A DNA stretch of 64,000 nt from CALUOB01 sp944322305 (GTDB taxonomy: Bacteria > Actinomycetota > Coriobacteriia > Coriobacteriales > Coriobacteriaceae). The position numbers and the translations under genes are program-made. Positions 1 through 8,635 of this stretch are shown piece after piece. The notes under the pieces were generated by a model. It searched no databases. It saw only the letters and a list, made by a program, of their open reading frames with translations, and was not told where the DNA came from. The DNA lies in the NCBI GenBank assembly GCA_963931605.1, contig OZ007031.1:1426001-1490000 (forward strand). Reading direction: 5' to 3'. How positions within the stretch are numbered: the stretch's first letter is position 1; the number at the start of each line of letters is the position of its first letter.

Positions 1-973
1 TCTTGGCAATAAGCCCGGCGTGGTAGCTCGTGCCGCAGGCGATCACGTACACGCGGTCCACCAGGTTGAGCTCCTCGTAGGTGAGCCCCAGCTCGTCGAT
101 GGCAAGCTCGCCGCCCACCATGCGCCCGGCCAGCGTGTCGCGCACCACGCGCGGCTGCTCGTGGATCTCCTTGAGCATGAAGTCGGGGTAGCCGCCCTTC
201 TCGGCCATGTCCAGATCCCAGTCAACGTGGGTCACGTGCGGCTCGATCTCGGCGCCGGCCTCGTTATAGTAGGTGATGCCCTCCGGGGTGAGCTTGGCCG
301 ACTCGCCGTCCTCCAGCACCACCACGTCGCGCGTGGCGTCGATCAGCGCGATGATGTCGGACGCCACGTACGAGGCCGTCTCGCCGCGCCCCACCACGAT
401 GGGCGAATCCTTGCGCGTGGTGACGATAACGCCCGGCTCCTGCGCGCACACTACCGCGATGCCGTAGGCACCCACCACGCGACGCACCGCACGGCGCACC
501 GCGCGCAGCAGGTCGTGCGTGGCCTCGGCGACGCCGGTGCCGTCGGGCGCGCCCTCGTACGCCTCCTCGATAAGGTGGGCGAGAACCTCGGTGTCCGTCT
601 CGCTCGTAAAGGTGTGCCCGCGGCCGATAAGCTCCTCGCGCAGCTCGGCGAAGTTCTCGATGATGCCGTTGTGCACCACGGCGATGTCGCCGGCGCACGA
701 CGTGTGCGGGTGCGCGTTTGCCGTGGACGGGCGCCCGTGCGTGGCCCAGCGCGTGTGCCCGATGCCGCAGGTGCCCAGGATCTCCTGGTTCGCCACCTCG
801 CTCTCGAGCCCCGCGACCTTGCCCACGCGGTGCACCACGGTGAGCTTTTCCGAACCGGGCTGCTGCACGGCGATACCCGCCGAGTCGTACCCGCGATACT
901 CCAGGCGCTTAAGCCCGCTGATGAGAATGTCCCTCACCGGCTCCGAACCGGTGCAGCCAACGATACCGCACAT
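1..973 (-). CDS. glmS: Glutamine--fructose-6-phosphate aminotransferase, N-terminal part (cut by window edge)
   Basis: GlmS makes glucosamine-6-phosphate from fructose-6-phosphate and glutamine, the first step towards UDP-GlcNAc and peptidoglycan. The protein starts MCGIVGCTG, giving the catalytic Cys2 of class II glutamine amidotransferases. It continues with GHTRWATHG and HNGIIENF (glutaminase domain) and reaches the start of the first sugar-isomerase (SIS) domain, where ACGTS is visible just before the window edge. About 324 of the usual roughly 610 residues are present. The ATG at 971-973 has AAGGAG seven bases upstream. The gene is truncated by the window, not broken. Confidence 0.97.
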   Translation of the reverse strand, partial: MCGIVGCTGSEPVRDILISGLKRLEYRGYDSAGIAVQQPGSEKLTVVHRVGKVAGLESEVANQEILGTCGIGHTRWATHGRPSTANAHPHTSCAGDIAVVHNGIIENFAELREELIGRGHTFTSETDTEVLAHLIEEAYEGAPDGTGVAEATHDLLRAVRRAVRRVVGAYGIAVVCAQEPGVIVTTRKDSPIVVGRGETASYVASDIIALIDATRDVVVLEDGESAKLTPEGITYYNEAGAEIEPHVTHVDWDLDMAEKGGYPDFMLKEIHEQPRVVRDTLAGRMVGGELAIDELGLTYEELNLVDRVYVIACGTSYHAGLIAK

Positions 974-1058
974 GGGAGGCTCCTTCCCCGCCGTATATGC
1001 AAAACCTCGGCACGCCGGCACCCGGCCCCGCGTGCGCGTGGGCACTATTGAACCACAG

Positions 1059-1125
1059 TGGTATTAAATTGGCCATACCAGTTTGCAACTTTCACACCGC
1101 CAGCCCAAGAAAGAACCAGTGGTAT
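1059..1125. promoter_or_regulatory. TGGTAT half-sites upstream of glmS
   Basis: TGGTAT (1059-1064) and its complement ATACCA (1075-1080) form an inverted pair separated by 10 bp. A third copy lies at 1120-1125. They sit 85-150 bp upstream of the glmS start, where a promoter would be expected. GntR-type amino-sugar regulators such as DasR/NagR use TGGT/ACCA half-sites, but with closer spacing. This is a weak inference; no regulator gene is adjacent. Confidence 0.3.
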
Positions 1126-1161
1126 GCCCCCGAGAAGCGCATCTGCCCCTTTACGCAACAC

Positions 1162-1233
1162 GAGGGGCCGGGCGACAAGGAACCCGAATTTTGCCCGATA
1201 TCAAAATTCGGAACTCTTGTCGCCCAGCCCCTC
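1162..1233. repeat. Structured palindrome, copy 1 (conserved loop, variable stem)
   Basis: Two 32-base arms flank an 8-base loop, CCCGATAT. The outer stem (GAGGGGC and GGGCGAC) and inner stem (TTTTG/CAAAA) pair. Between them lies a non-pairing block that reads GGAAC on both arms. The second palindrome at 1289-1356 has the same loop and internal block, in opposite orientation, but different stems. There is no T-tract, so a simple terminator is unlikely. Confidence 0.8.
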
Positions 1234-1288
1234 TCTCAGGCGCGGCAGCACGTCGCCCAGCATCTCAATCCAGCTTACACAGCAAAAA

Positions 1289-1356
1289 GAGGTCGGCCGG
1301 TAAGGGTTCCGAAATGTGATATCGGGCACATTTCGGGTTCCTTACCGGCCGACCTC
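1289..1356. repeat. Structured palindrome, copy 2 (opposite orientation)
   Basis: The arms GAGGTCGGCCGGTAAGG and its complement flank an apical segment GATATCGGGC. On the minus strand the layout is AAGGAACCCGAA, four stem bases, GCCCGATATC, four stem bases, TTCGGAAC, which matches copy 1. The pairing stems differ completely in sequence. The palindrome lies between the small gene at 1396-1689 and glmS. Confidence 0.8.
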
Positions 1357-1395
1357 GTTCCCTCACGTTCGATGCGCTCGGGTCAGATGCGCGTG

Positions 1396-1689
1396 TTACT
1401 CCTGGATGGACTCGTAGAAGGTGGCGTCGTCGAAGACGTCCTTGACGCTCTTGTCGTCCAGCCACGGGAGCTCCAAGAACTCGGCCAGCGTAGTTACCAG
1501 CTCGGAGCAGTCGGTGAAGTGCTGCTTCTCGTTCAGCTTGGCGCAGTCCTGCGCGCGCCAGTAGCCGTCGGTGTGGGTGAGGTAGTACTCGTGCCCGTCG
1601 TACTCCATAAAAATACGCGTCTTGGCGCGCAGGTAGTTGACGAACTCGTCATATGCGAACGTTACCGTCTCCTCTGCCTTCACTCCCAT
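1396..1689 (-). CDS. Small acidic hypothetical protein
   Basis: This is a 97-residue soluble protein rich in Asp/Glu and aromatic residues, with no signal peptide or membrane segment. I do not recognise a family. The ATG at 1687-1689 has a strong AAAGGAG seven bases upstream, which supports a real gene. It is transcribed towards glmS, but the two palindromes lie between them, so it is probably a separate unit. Confidence 0.75.
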   Translation of the reverse strand: MGVKAEETVTFAYDEFVNYLRAKTRIFMEYDGHEYYLTHTDGYWRAQDCAKLNEKQHFTDCSELVTTLAEFLELPWLDDKSVKDVFDDATFYESIQE

Positions 1690-1863
1690 GATCGCGCTCC
1701 TTTCACCTCAACGGCCATGCGGCCATCTTACCGTTGGAACCACTGTAGTAGATCGTCTACCCAACGGACGCGCCGGCTTTCGCACAACCTTGCCAGCGGA
1801 CGATAAAAGACGCGGAACGGTAAGCGCGCGGCAACAGCGCGGCGAGGTCGTCAGAGGGGCAGC

Positions 1864-2124
1864 GGTTGGTCGCGCAAACGTCGGCCAAGGGCTACGGCAA
1901 AATCGGTTGGTCGCTTATCTGTCAGGCAAGGAATCAGCTGGTCGCTAATTCGTCGTCCAAGGGTTGCGTTGATCGCGCCTATGACATCTAAATAGCAGTT
2001 GGTCGCTCGCGCGACAGCTAATTCCCGGATATCCCGGTTTTAGCTGCGTTTTGAGCGACCAACTGGTCAATTCATGTCGAAAGAGCGACCAACCGCTCGC
2101 CAGATGTCGAAATCGCGTCCAAGC
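1864..2124. repeat. 30-bp-phased inverted array A (GCGACCAACC family)
   Basis: Five copies of a GGTTGGTCGC-like core start at 1864, 1905, 1936, 1967 and 1997. Three inverted copies (GCGACCAACC-like) start at 2055, 2085 and 2115. Spacing is 30-31 bp with one 41-bp step. Exactly 48 bp (2007-2054) separate the innermost cores. The centre carries AGCTAA...TTAGCT around GGATATCC, exactly on the symmetry axis. The array fills the gap between two minus-strand genes. The same family recurs at 28.2 and 54.7 kb. Confidence 0.85.
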
Positions 2125-2145
2125 GCGCTGCCCGCAGCGATGCCC

Positions 2146-3522
2146 CTACTCGGCGCTCGCGTCCGCGCTTGTATCAGCGCTCGCCGCGTCATCGCTCGAC
2201 GAGGGCTCGACGCCGTCCAGGCTCACGTTGTACGGCACGTCCGCAGGCATGTCGTTCACCGTGACGTCCATCTTGGAGGAGTAGTCCTCGTACCACGTGT
2301 TGTACGCGTCGTTCTCCTCCTGGGTCTTGATGATGTTGGAGATGTAGTCCTTGATCTCGTCCGGCACCTGGTCGATGCTCTCCACGCTGCCGTCCACCTG
2401 GAACAGGTCCGTGCAGGTGATGATGTGGTAGCCGTAGGTCGACTTCACCAGCCCGCTCACCTGTCCCGGTTGGAGCTGCTTGAGCGCGTCCTCGTACTCG
2501 GTCACGAAGCTCGTGAGGCAGTCCCAGCCCACGTTGCCGCCGTCTTCGGCCGAGGTGTCCTCGGAGTACTCCTTGGCGGCGTCCTCGAAGCTGATCTCGC
2601 CGGCGTTGATCTTGTCGAGAACCTCCTGGGCGGCCGCCTGCTGCTCGGCGTCGTTGCTGCCGTCGGAATCAACCTTGAACAGGATGTGCGAGCTCTTGCG
2701 CGCGTCGTTGTAGGTGTCGAGGTTCTCGTTCAGGTAGTCGAGAATATCCTGGTCGGACGGGTCGTCCACCGCGGCCACCGTGTCGCGCAGCTTCTGCTGT
2801 TCGAGGTTGGAGCGCAGCGTCTCCTTGTAGGTGTCCTCGGTGTAGCCCATCTGGGAGAGCAGGCTCAAAAACGCGTCCTCGCTGTCGTAGTTGGAAACGG
2901 CGTCGTTCCACGCGTCCTCAACGTCCTCGTCCGAAACGGTGATGTTGTTGTCCTTGATGGCCTGCTGGATGGTGAGCTGCTCGACGTAGCTGTCGATGAT
3001 GCTCTGGCGCAGGCTCTCGGGGGTCATGCCGTTGTCGACCAGGTACTGGGCCCAGTCCTCGTCGGAGTCGTAGCCGCCCGAGCTGCGCTGGCTCATGATC
3101 TGGCGCGTCACCGTGTCCTCGGTGATGTTGGTGCCGTTCACGGTAGCCGCCACGCCGCCCGTGAGGTGGTAGCCGGTGCTCTCTTGGCTGAGGAAGCCCG
3201 AGCACGCCATGGCCGTAACCGAAAGCAGCATGGCCAAACAGCCAATCGCCACCAGCACGATCTTGCCGGCCTTGGACAGGTGCTCGTGGCGCTCGCGGCG
3301 CTTCTCGCCCTTGGACTTGGGCGCCTCCGCGGCCTCGGGCGCCGCCTCGCGCTTCACCGAGGCGCGCGCGGCCGAGCGATGACCCATGCCTTTTTTGCCC
3401 GCGCGAGCCTTGCCCGCCTTGCGTTCCGTATGCGTCGCATCCGCAGCCGGGCTGTTCCCGTGCCCGTCGCGCGGCTTGTTCGCGGCCGCAGCCGCATTGT
3501 CCTTGGTATCGGAAGGTGCCAT
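2146..3522 (-). CDS. Parvulin-type peptidyl-prolyl isomerase / foldase, membrane-anchored
   Basis: This is a 458-residue SurA/PrsA-like extracytoplasmic folding catalyst. A charged, Ala/Lys-rich cytoplasmic tail of about 85 residues precedes one hydrophobic segment ending in TAMACSG, which could be a lipobox or simply a membrane anchor. A SurA_N-like region (TVNGTNITEDTVTRQI) follows, then a PpiC domain (SSHILFK, ...GGNVGW, STYGYHIITC). The C-terminus is a low-complexity Asp/Ser/Ala tail. The ATG at 3522 is chosen because AAGGGG lies nine bases upstream; an in-frame TTG further upstream would touch the ribosome site. The gene stands alone, with array A directly downstream. Confidence 0.88.
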   Translation of the reverse strand: MAPSDTKDNAAAAANKPRDGHGNSPAADATHTERKAGKARAGKKGMGHRSAARASVKREAAPEAAEAPKSKGEKRRERHEHLSKAGKIVLVAIGCLAMLLSVTAMACSGFLSQESTGYHLTGGVAATVNGTNITEDTVTRQIMSQRSSGGYDSDEDWAQYLVDNGMTPESLRQSIIDSYVEQLTIQQAIKDNNITVSDEDVEDAWNDAVSNYDSEDAFLSLLSQMGYTEDTYKETLRSNLEQQKLRDTVAAVDDPSDQDILDYLNENLDTYNDARKSSHILFKVDSDGSNDAEQQAAAQEVLDKINAGEISFEDAAKEYSEDTSAEDGGNVGWDCLTSFVTEYEDALKQLQPGQVSGLVKSTYGYHIITCTDLFQVDGSVESIDQVPDEIKDYISNIIKTQEENDAYNTWYEDYSSKMDVTVNDMPADVPYNVSLDGVEPSSSDDAASADTSADASAE

Positions 3523-3772
3523 AACCCACAACCCCTTGGTCTCTCGTCAGCCGATGCGTTCCCGACCGTGCCCTGCGCGGGCGCCGTGCGCCGCCGGCAG
3601 AAGCATCCGCTATTTTCGCACAGCCGGCCTGCATGTGCAGCGAACCGGGGGCATTTCTCCCAAACTGCAGGAACCCGCCACCTCGTCGCACGGCAGCGGG
3701 TTCCCCTGATGAACGGCACGCTCAGCGCCGGAGGGTGAGCGCAGGCCCGGCGCGCTTCTCGCCCGCCGGCCC

Positions 3773-4582
3773 TTACGCCCGCGGGTCGGGCAGGCCGGCG
3801 GCCACCATGGCCGCGCAGAACGCCTCGGCGCTGCGGTTGGCCACAAGCTCCTCGGGGAAACCGATCTCCCCGAGCAGCGCTTCGGCATGCGGGTAGCGCC
3901 CGATAGCCGCGGCTATGTGAGCGTCGGAGTTCACCACGATGCCCACGCCCAGCTCGGCGCAGCGCTCGGCTATATGGCGGCAGGCGCTGTCGGTTGCGGG
4001 GCGGCGCGCCTCCAAGCTGTGCTCGTTGATCTCGATGAGCTTGCCCAGCTCGCGCGCCCGCTTGAGCACGCGGTCCACGTCAAACGGCACGCCCGCGCGG
4101 CCCACGTGGCCTAAGACGAGCACCTGCGGGTGCTCGAGCGCGCGGATATACATGTCGGCCGCCTGGTCGCGCGTGGCGCCCGCGGCGAAAAGCTCGTTGT
4201 GCACGCTCGCGATCAGGTAATCGCACTGCGCGGCCACCAGGCCAAACAGCGTGGTCCCCGGTTTCTCCGGATGGCCGCTGATGCTTTCGGGCACCGGGAT
4301 GTCCCGCCCAAAGAACGAGCCGTCGAGCCCGGTAATGTCGACCTCGGCGCCGCGCAGCACGGTGACGCCGTCCCACCTGCGCGGCCAGCAGCTGCGATTC
4401 AGGAGGTACTGGAAGTTGCGCACGTGCTGCTCGGGGAACAGCATGGAGCTGAAGTGATCGGTCGAGCCCAGCAGGTCAAGCCCGGCGGCCGCGGCAGCGG
4501 CAACGTCTTCGGCGATGGTTGAGTAGGCGTGGCGCGAGAACAGCGTGTGGGTGTGCACGTCTCCGCGGATGGTGTAGGGCAT
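3773..4582 (-). CDS. PHP-domain phosphoesterase (YcdX-like)
   Basis: This is a 269-residue metal-dependent hydrolase of the polymerase-and-histidinol-phosphatase family. Metal-binding motifs are visible in order: GDVHTHTLFSRHAYST, STDH, an internal RGAEVDI, LIASVH, VLGHVGR, and NSDAH near the C-terminus. This is close to the E. coli YcdX type rather than a histidinol phosphatase. The ATG has AAGGAG six bases upstream. The aminotransferase gene ends 200 bp upstream on the same strand, so co-transcription is possible. The substrate cannot be read from sequence. Confidence 0.88.
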   Translation of the reverse strand: MPYTIRGDVHTHTLFSRHAYSTIAEDVAAAAAAGLDLLGSTDHFSSMLFPEQHVRNFQYLLNRSCWPRRWDGVTVLRGAEVDITGLDGSFFGRDIPVPESISGHPEKPGTTLFGLVAAQCDYLIASVHNELFAAGATRDQAADMYIRALEHPQVLVLGHVGRAGVPFDVDRVLKRARELGKLIEINEHSLEARRPATDSACRHIAERCAELGVGIVVNSDAHIAAAIGRYPHAEALLGEIGFPEELVANRSAEAFCAAMVAAGLPDPRA

Positions 4583-4782
4583 GGCAACTCCTTGGCAAAC
4601 GAGAACAGCGCGCCCGGACGGCGCGTCGGCCGTATTGTACGGCACGCAACCGCACGCCTCCACGGCGGCGGCCAGCTCTGACAAATGCGTGACAATCGCC
4701 GCGGCTCGGCGCGGAGGCCCGCCACCGGGACGGGACGGGACGGGGCGCAGCGCGGCGACATCCCGTCCCGCAGCCTGCGGCA

Positions 4783-5958
4783 CTAGCGATACTTCGCCGC
4801 CAGGGCCTCCCACGCGGGCAGCGAGCCCGTGATCGTCTCGTACGGCACGCAGTAGCTCACGCGCACCCAGCCTGGCGCACCGAAGCTGGTGCTCGGCACG
4901 GGCAGCAGCTCGTGGGCGCGGGCGCGCGCAAAGAACGCCTCGGCGTCGGGCTCGAGCGCGCGAACCCACAGGTAAAACGCGCCGTCGGGCTCCACGTAGG
5001 TGTAGCCGGCACGCGTAAGGCCCGCGGTGAGCGCCTCGCGGTTGCGCGCGTAGGCCGCCACGTCGCTCGGCTCGTCCACACAATCGACAAGCACGCGCTG
5101 GAACAGCGCCGGCGCGCACACGAAGCCCAGCGCACGGCCCGCGCCGGCCACGGCCGCCATAAGGCGCTCGGCGTCCGGCATGGTGTTGGGCACCAGCACC
5201 CAGCCGATGCGCTCGCCCGGCAGCGAGAGCGACTTGGAGTACGAGTAGCACACCACCGTGTGCTCGTAGATGCCCGGCACCCACGGGACCTCCGCGCCGT
5301 AGGTGATCTCGCGGTACGGCTCGTCGCAGATAAGGTAGACCGGCTGGCCGTGCGCGGCGGAAGCGTCGCGCAGAACCTGGGCCAGCGCCTCGAGGGTGGC
5401 GCGCGTGTACACCGCGCCCGTGGGGTTGTTGGGCGAGTTCACGATAACCGCGCGCGTGCGGGGGCCCACCGCCGCGGCAACCGCGGCGGCGTCCACCTGG
5501 AAGGTCTCCGGGTCGGCCGAAACCTCCACGCAGGTGCAGCCCGCCACCTCGATCCACACGCGGTACTCCGGGAAGTACGGCGCGATGACGACAACCTCGT
5601 CCCCCGGGTTGGTGAGCGCGTGCAGGCTGATGGAGAGCGAGGCGGCCGCGCCTACGGTGAGGTACAGGTCGGCAGCGGTGTAGGCAGTGCCGAAGCGCCG
5701 GTTGAGCGAGGCGGCCACAGCCGCGCGCGCCGCCGGCAGACCGGCCGCCGGCGTGTAGCCGTGCAGCTCGGTGGGCGGCAGCTCGAGCGCGCGCTCGATG
5801 GAGGCGCGCACCGCCTCCGGCGCCGGGACGCTGGGGTTGCCGATGCTGAAGTCGAACACGTTCTGCGCGCCGATCTCGGCCTTGCGCGCCGCGGCGTATG
5901 CCGATATCTCGCGGATGGCCGACTTCGCCGCGCCGTACGCGTACATGGTCTCGTTCAT
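4783..5958 (-). CDS. PLP-dependent aminotransferase, class I/II
   Basis: This is a 391-residue fold-type I aminotransferase of usual length. It shows the N-terminal SIGNPSVPAPEAV, the substrate/PLP motif NSPNNPTGAVY, the Asp motif CDEPYREI, and the PLP-binding lysine in SYSKSLSLPGERIGW (about residue 242). The C-terminal arginine region is RVSYCVPYETI. The family includes aspartate and aromatic aminotransferases; the exact substrate is not clear. The start at 5958 has GGAAGG upstream. Confidence 0.9.
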   Translation of the reverse strand: MNETMYAYGAAKSAIREISAYAAARKAEIGAQNVFDFSIGNPSVPAPEAVRASIERALELPPTELHGYTPAAGLPAARAAVAASLNRRFGTAYTAADLYLTVGAAASLSISLHALTNPGDEVVVIAPYFPEYRVWIEVAGCTCVEVSADPETFQVDAAAVAAAVGPRTRAVIVNSPNNPTGAVYTRATLEALAQVLRDASAAHGQPVYLICDEPYREITYGAEVPWVPGIYEHTVVCYSYSKSLSLPGERIGWVLVPNTMPDAERLMAAVAGAGRALGFVCAPALFQRVLVDCVDEPSDVAAYARNREALTAGLTRAGYTYVEPDGAFYLWVRALEPDAEAFFARARAHELLPVPSTSFGAPGWVRVSYCVPYETITGSLPAWEALAAKYR

Positions 5959-6084
5959 GATGCCGCCTTCCCGGGGATGCCCCCGCTTTGCTTCCTGCGC
6001 CGTATTGTACTGCGCGCGATACGCGAATACTCGAAGGGGTGATTTGGAGACGGTTTTGTTTCAACCCGTGTCGCCTTAGGCAAG

Positions 6085-6137
6085 AGGGGCTGAAACGGGA
6101 CCGTCCCCAACCAACCGAACCGTCCCCAACCAACCCT
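6085..6137 (+). repeat. Dispersed intergenic repeat (GTCCCCAACCAACC type)
   Basis: The block contains two copies of CGTCCCCAACCAACC preceded by a GGGGCTGAAACG segment. The same elements in the same order occur on the opposite strand at about 36020-36066, between the GH4 and PTS genes. This looks like a REP-like dispersed sequence in the ftsH downstream region. Confidence 0.6.
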
Positions 6138-6140
6138 TCC

Positions 6141-6171
6141 AAAAAAAGCGCGGGGCCCTCGGGACCCCGCG
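6141..6171 (-). terminator. Rho-independent terminator of the tilS-hpt-ftsH operon
   Basis: On the minus strand, a CGCGGGG/CCCCGCG stem is followed by C and seven T residues. It lies 16 bp past the ftsH stop codon. Confidence 0.9.
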
Positions 6172-6186
6172 TTTCTCGTCAACGCG

Positions 6187-8634
6187 CTAGCTTTCCTGCC
6201 CGTCGCCCTCGCCCTCGGCGGGCTCTTGGGACGTGGGCTCCGCGGGCTTCTCACCCTGCTCGCCCTGCTCGGACGCTTCGGCCGCCAGCTGCTCGCGGGC
6301 GTAGCGGGCCGCCTCCTCGCGCAGCTGCTCCTCTTCCTCGGGCGTGAGCACGCGCCGCTTGCGCGGGTGCGCGGCCGGCGCCGCATCCGCTCCGGAAGCC
6401 GCGTCGGTGCCTGCGCCCGCCTCGGCCGCCGCCGCGGCGTTGCGCGCCTCCTTGGCCGCAACGATGCCGCCCTCGCGCGCCAGGTACTCGTCCCAGCGGT
6501 TCTCGAGCAGCGCCTCCACGGCCTCGCCCTCAACGGTCTCGCGCTCGAGCAGCACGTTGCGCATGAGCTCCAGCTGCTCGCGGCGCTCGGACAGGATCTT
6601 CTCGGCCCGGGCGTGGGCCTCGCGCATGATGCGCTGGACCTCCTCGTCGATGCGGCGCGCCGTCTCCTCGGAGTAGTTCTCGTGGTCGGCGTAGTCGCGG
6701 CCCAGGAACACCTGGTGCTGCGCCTCGCCGAAGACCTGCGTGCCCAGCGCCTCGCTCATGCCGAGCCGCGTCACCATCTCGCGCGCCATCTTGGTAGCGC
6801 GCTCAAGGTCATTGCTCGCGCCGCTCGTCACGTCGTCGCACATGAGCTCCTCGGCCACGCGGCCGCCCAGAAAGACCGCAAGCTCGTCGAGCATCTCGTT
6901 CTTGGTCTTGAGGAAGTGGTCCTCGGTGGGTAGCTGCATGGTGTAGCCCAGCGCCTGGCCGCGCGGGATGATCGTGATCTTGTGCACCGGGTCGGAGTGC
7001 TCCAGCACGTGCCCCACGAGCGCATGGCCGCTCTCGTGGTAGGCGATGGTGGAGCGCTCGGTGGCCGTCATCACGCGGGCCTTGCGCTCCGGGCCGGCGA
7101 TGACGCGCTCCATGGACTCCTCGATCTCGTCCATGCTGATGAGCGAGCGCTTGCGGCGCGCGGTGAGCAGCGCGGCCTCGTTGAGCAGGTTCGCCAGGTC
7201 GGCGCCGGTAAAGCCCACGGTGAGCTGCGCCAGCTTGGAGAAGTCGACCTCGGGGTCGATGGGCTTGTTGGCGGCGTGCACCTTCAGAATCTGCTCGCGG
7301 CCGGCCACGTCCGGGCGATCCACGGTGATCTGGCGGTCAAAGCGGCCAGGGCGCAGCAGCGCCGGGTCGAGGATGTCGGGGCGGTTGGTGGCGGCGATGA
7401 GGATCACGCTCTCGTTCTCCTCGAAGCCGTCCATCTCTACCAGCAGCTGGTTGAGCGTCTGCTCGCGCTCGTCGTGCCCGCCGCCCAGGCCCGCGCCGCG
7501 CTGGCGGCCCACCGCGTCGATCTCGTCGATGAAGATGATCGAGGGGCTCTGCTCCTTGGCCTTGGAGAAGAGGTCGCGCACGCGGGAGGCGCCCACGCCC
7601 ACGAACATCTCCACGAAGTCGGAGCCCGAGATCGAGAAGAACGGCACGCCCGCCTCGCCGGCCACGGCCTTGGCCAGAAGCGTCTTGCCCGTGCCGGGCG
7701 GGCCCACCAACAGCACGCCGCGCGGGATCTTGGCGCCCAGCTTGCGGTAGCGCTCGGGCTCGGAGAGGAAGTCCTTGACCTCCTGCAGCTCCTCCACGGC
7801 CTCGTCGATGCCGGCCACGTCCTTGAACTTGACCTTGGGGCGCGTGGCCTCGTTGGTCTTGGCGTTGGTCTTGCCGAACTGCATGGCCTTGTTGTTGGCG
7901 CCCAGCATCTGCCGCATGAAGTAGAACATCACCAGCACGATAACCACCGTGGGCAGCGCCGTCATGAGCATGTTGGCCAAGAAGTCGGGGTCGGAGGTGT
8001 CCACCTCGTAGGTGGTGGTGTCGGCGTGGTCGGCCATGAGCTCGGCCAGCGAGTCCTCGCCCACGTAGGTGGAGGTGTAGTCGGAGAGCTTGTCCTCTTC
8101 GCCGCGGTCGGCCTTCTTCTTCCAGTACTGGCCGGACACCTCGCCGTTCAGCACCGTGTAGCGCGCGGTGGCGACGCGATCCTCCTCCACCGCCGTCACG
8201 AACTCGCTCGTGGGGAGCTCGGTTGGGCTGGAGGCGGCGGTGCCGCCCTGCCCGAAGTTGAAGCCCAGATACACCGCCAGGGCAACAAGCACCAGCAGGT
8301 AGGCCCAGTTCACGCGAAAGGGACCGCCCTTGCCGGGGCCGCCGGCAGGCCCGCCGTCCAAAAACGACCCGCCCAAACCGAAGAACCCCTCGTCCTCCGC
8401 GCGGCGCTCGGGTTTCTCGGGCCGGGCGGGCGCGTTGGGCGCCTGGGGCTTCTCGGGCGCGCGGTCGGCGCCCTCGCTGTCGGCGCCGCCCGACGTGCCC
8501 GTGCCGGGCCGCTCGGGCTTGGCGTCCTTGTCCGCACCGGCAAAAAGCAGGCCGGCGCGCTCCGTCTGCCGCGCCCAAGGCCCCGCCGGGACCAGGCGCC
8601 CCAGCAGAGCGTTCTCGTTGTGTCTCTTGTGCAT
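6187..8634 (-). CDS. ftsH: ATP-dependent zinc metalloprotease FtsH
   Basis: FtsH is the membrane AAA+ protease that degrades misfolded membrane proteins. The protein is 815 residues, longer than the usual 610-650. An extra Pro/Glu-rich N-terminal tail of about 105 residues precedes the first membrane helix (AYLLVLVALAVYLGF), and an Ala/Glu-rich C-terminal tail of about 100 residues follows the protease domain. It has FtsH_ext, a second helix (ALPTVVIVLVMFYFM), Walker A GPPGTGKT (about residue 311), IIFIDEIDAVG, the second region of homology (TNRPDILDPALLRPGRFDR) and the zinc motif HESGH (about residue 533). The start codon is separated from the hpt stop by one base, which implies translational coupling. 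Confidence 0.97.
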   Translation of the reverse strand: MHKRHNENALLGRLVPAGPWARQTERAGLLFAGADKDAKPERPGTGTSGGADSEGADRAPEKPQAPNAPARPEKPERRAEDEGFFGLGGSFLDGGPAGGPGKGGPFRVNWAYLLVLVALAVYLGFNFGQGGTAASSPTELPTSEFVTAVEEDRVATARYTVLNGEVSGQYWKKKADRGEEDKLSDYTSTYVGEDSLAELMADHADTTTYEVDTSDPDFLANMLMTALPTVVIVLVMFYFMRQMLGANNKAMQFGKTNAKTNEATRPKVKFKDVAGIDEAVEELQEVKDFLSEPERYRKLGAKIPRGVLLVGPPGTGKTLLAKAVAGEAGVPFFSISGSDFVEMFVGVGASRVRDLFSKAKEQSPSIIFIDEIDAVGRQRGAGLGGGHDEREQTLNQLLVEMDGFEENESVILIAATNRPDILDPALLRPGRFDRQITVDRPDVAGREQILKVHAANKPIDPEVDFSKLAQLTVGFTGADLANLLNEAALLTARRKRSLISMDEIEESMERVIAGPERKARVMTATERSTIAYHESGHALVGHVLEHSDPVHKITIIPRGQALGYTMQLPTEDHFLKTKNEMLDELAVFLGGRVAEELMCDDVTSGASNDLERATKMAREMVTRLGMSEALGTQVFGEAQHQVFLGRDYADHENYSEETARRIDEEVQRIMREAHARAEKILSERREQLELMRNVLLERETVEGEAVEALLENRWDEYLAREGGIVAAKEARNAAAAAEAGAGTDAASGADAAPAAHPRKRRVLTPEEEEQLREEAARYAREQLAAEASEQGEQGEKPAEPTSQEPAEGEGDGQES

Positions 8635-8635
8635 C

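Noticed and set aside
974..1390. A glmS ribozyme in the glmS leader
   Set aside because: The hairpins do not show the ribozyme pseudoknot core, they lie too far upstream, and copy 2 is inverted relative to copy 1.
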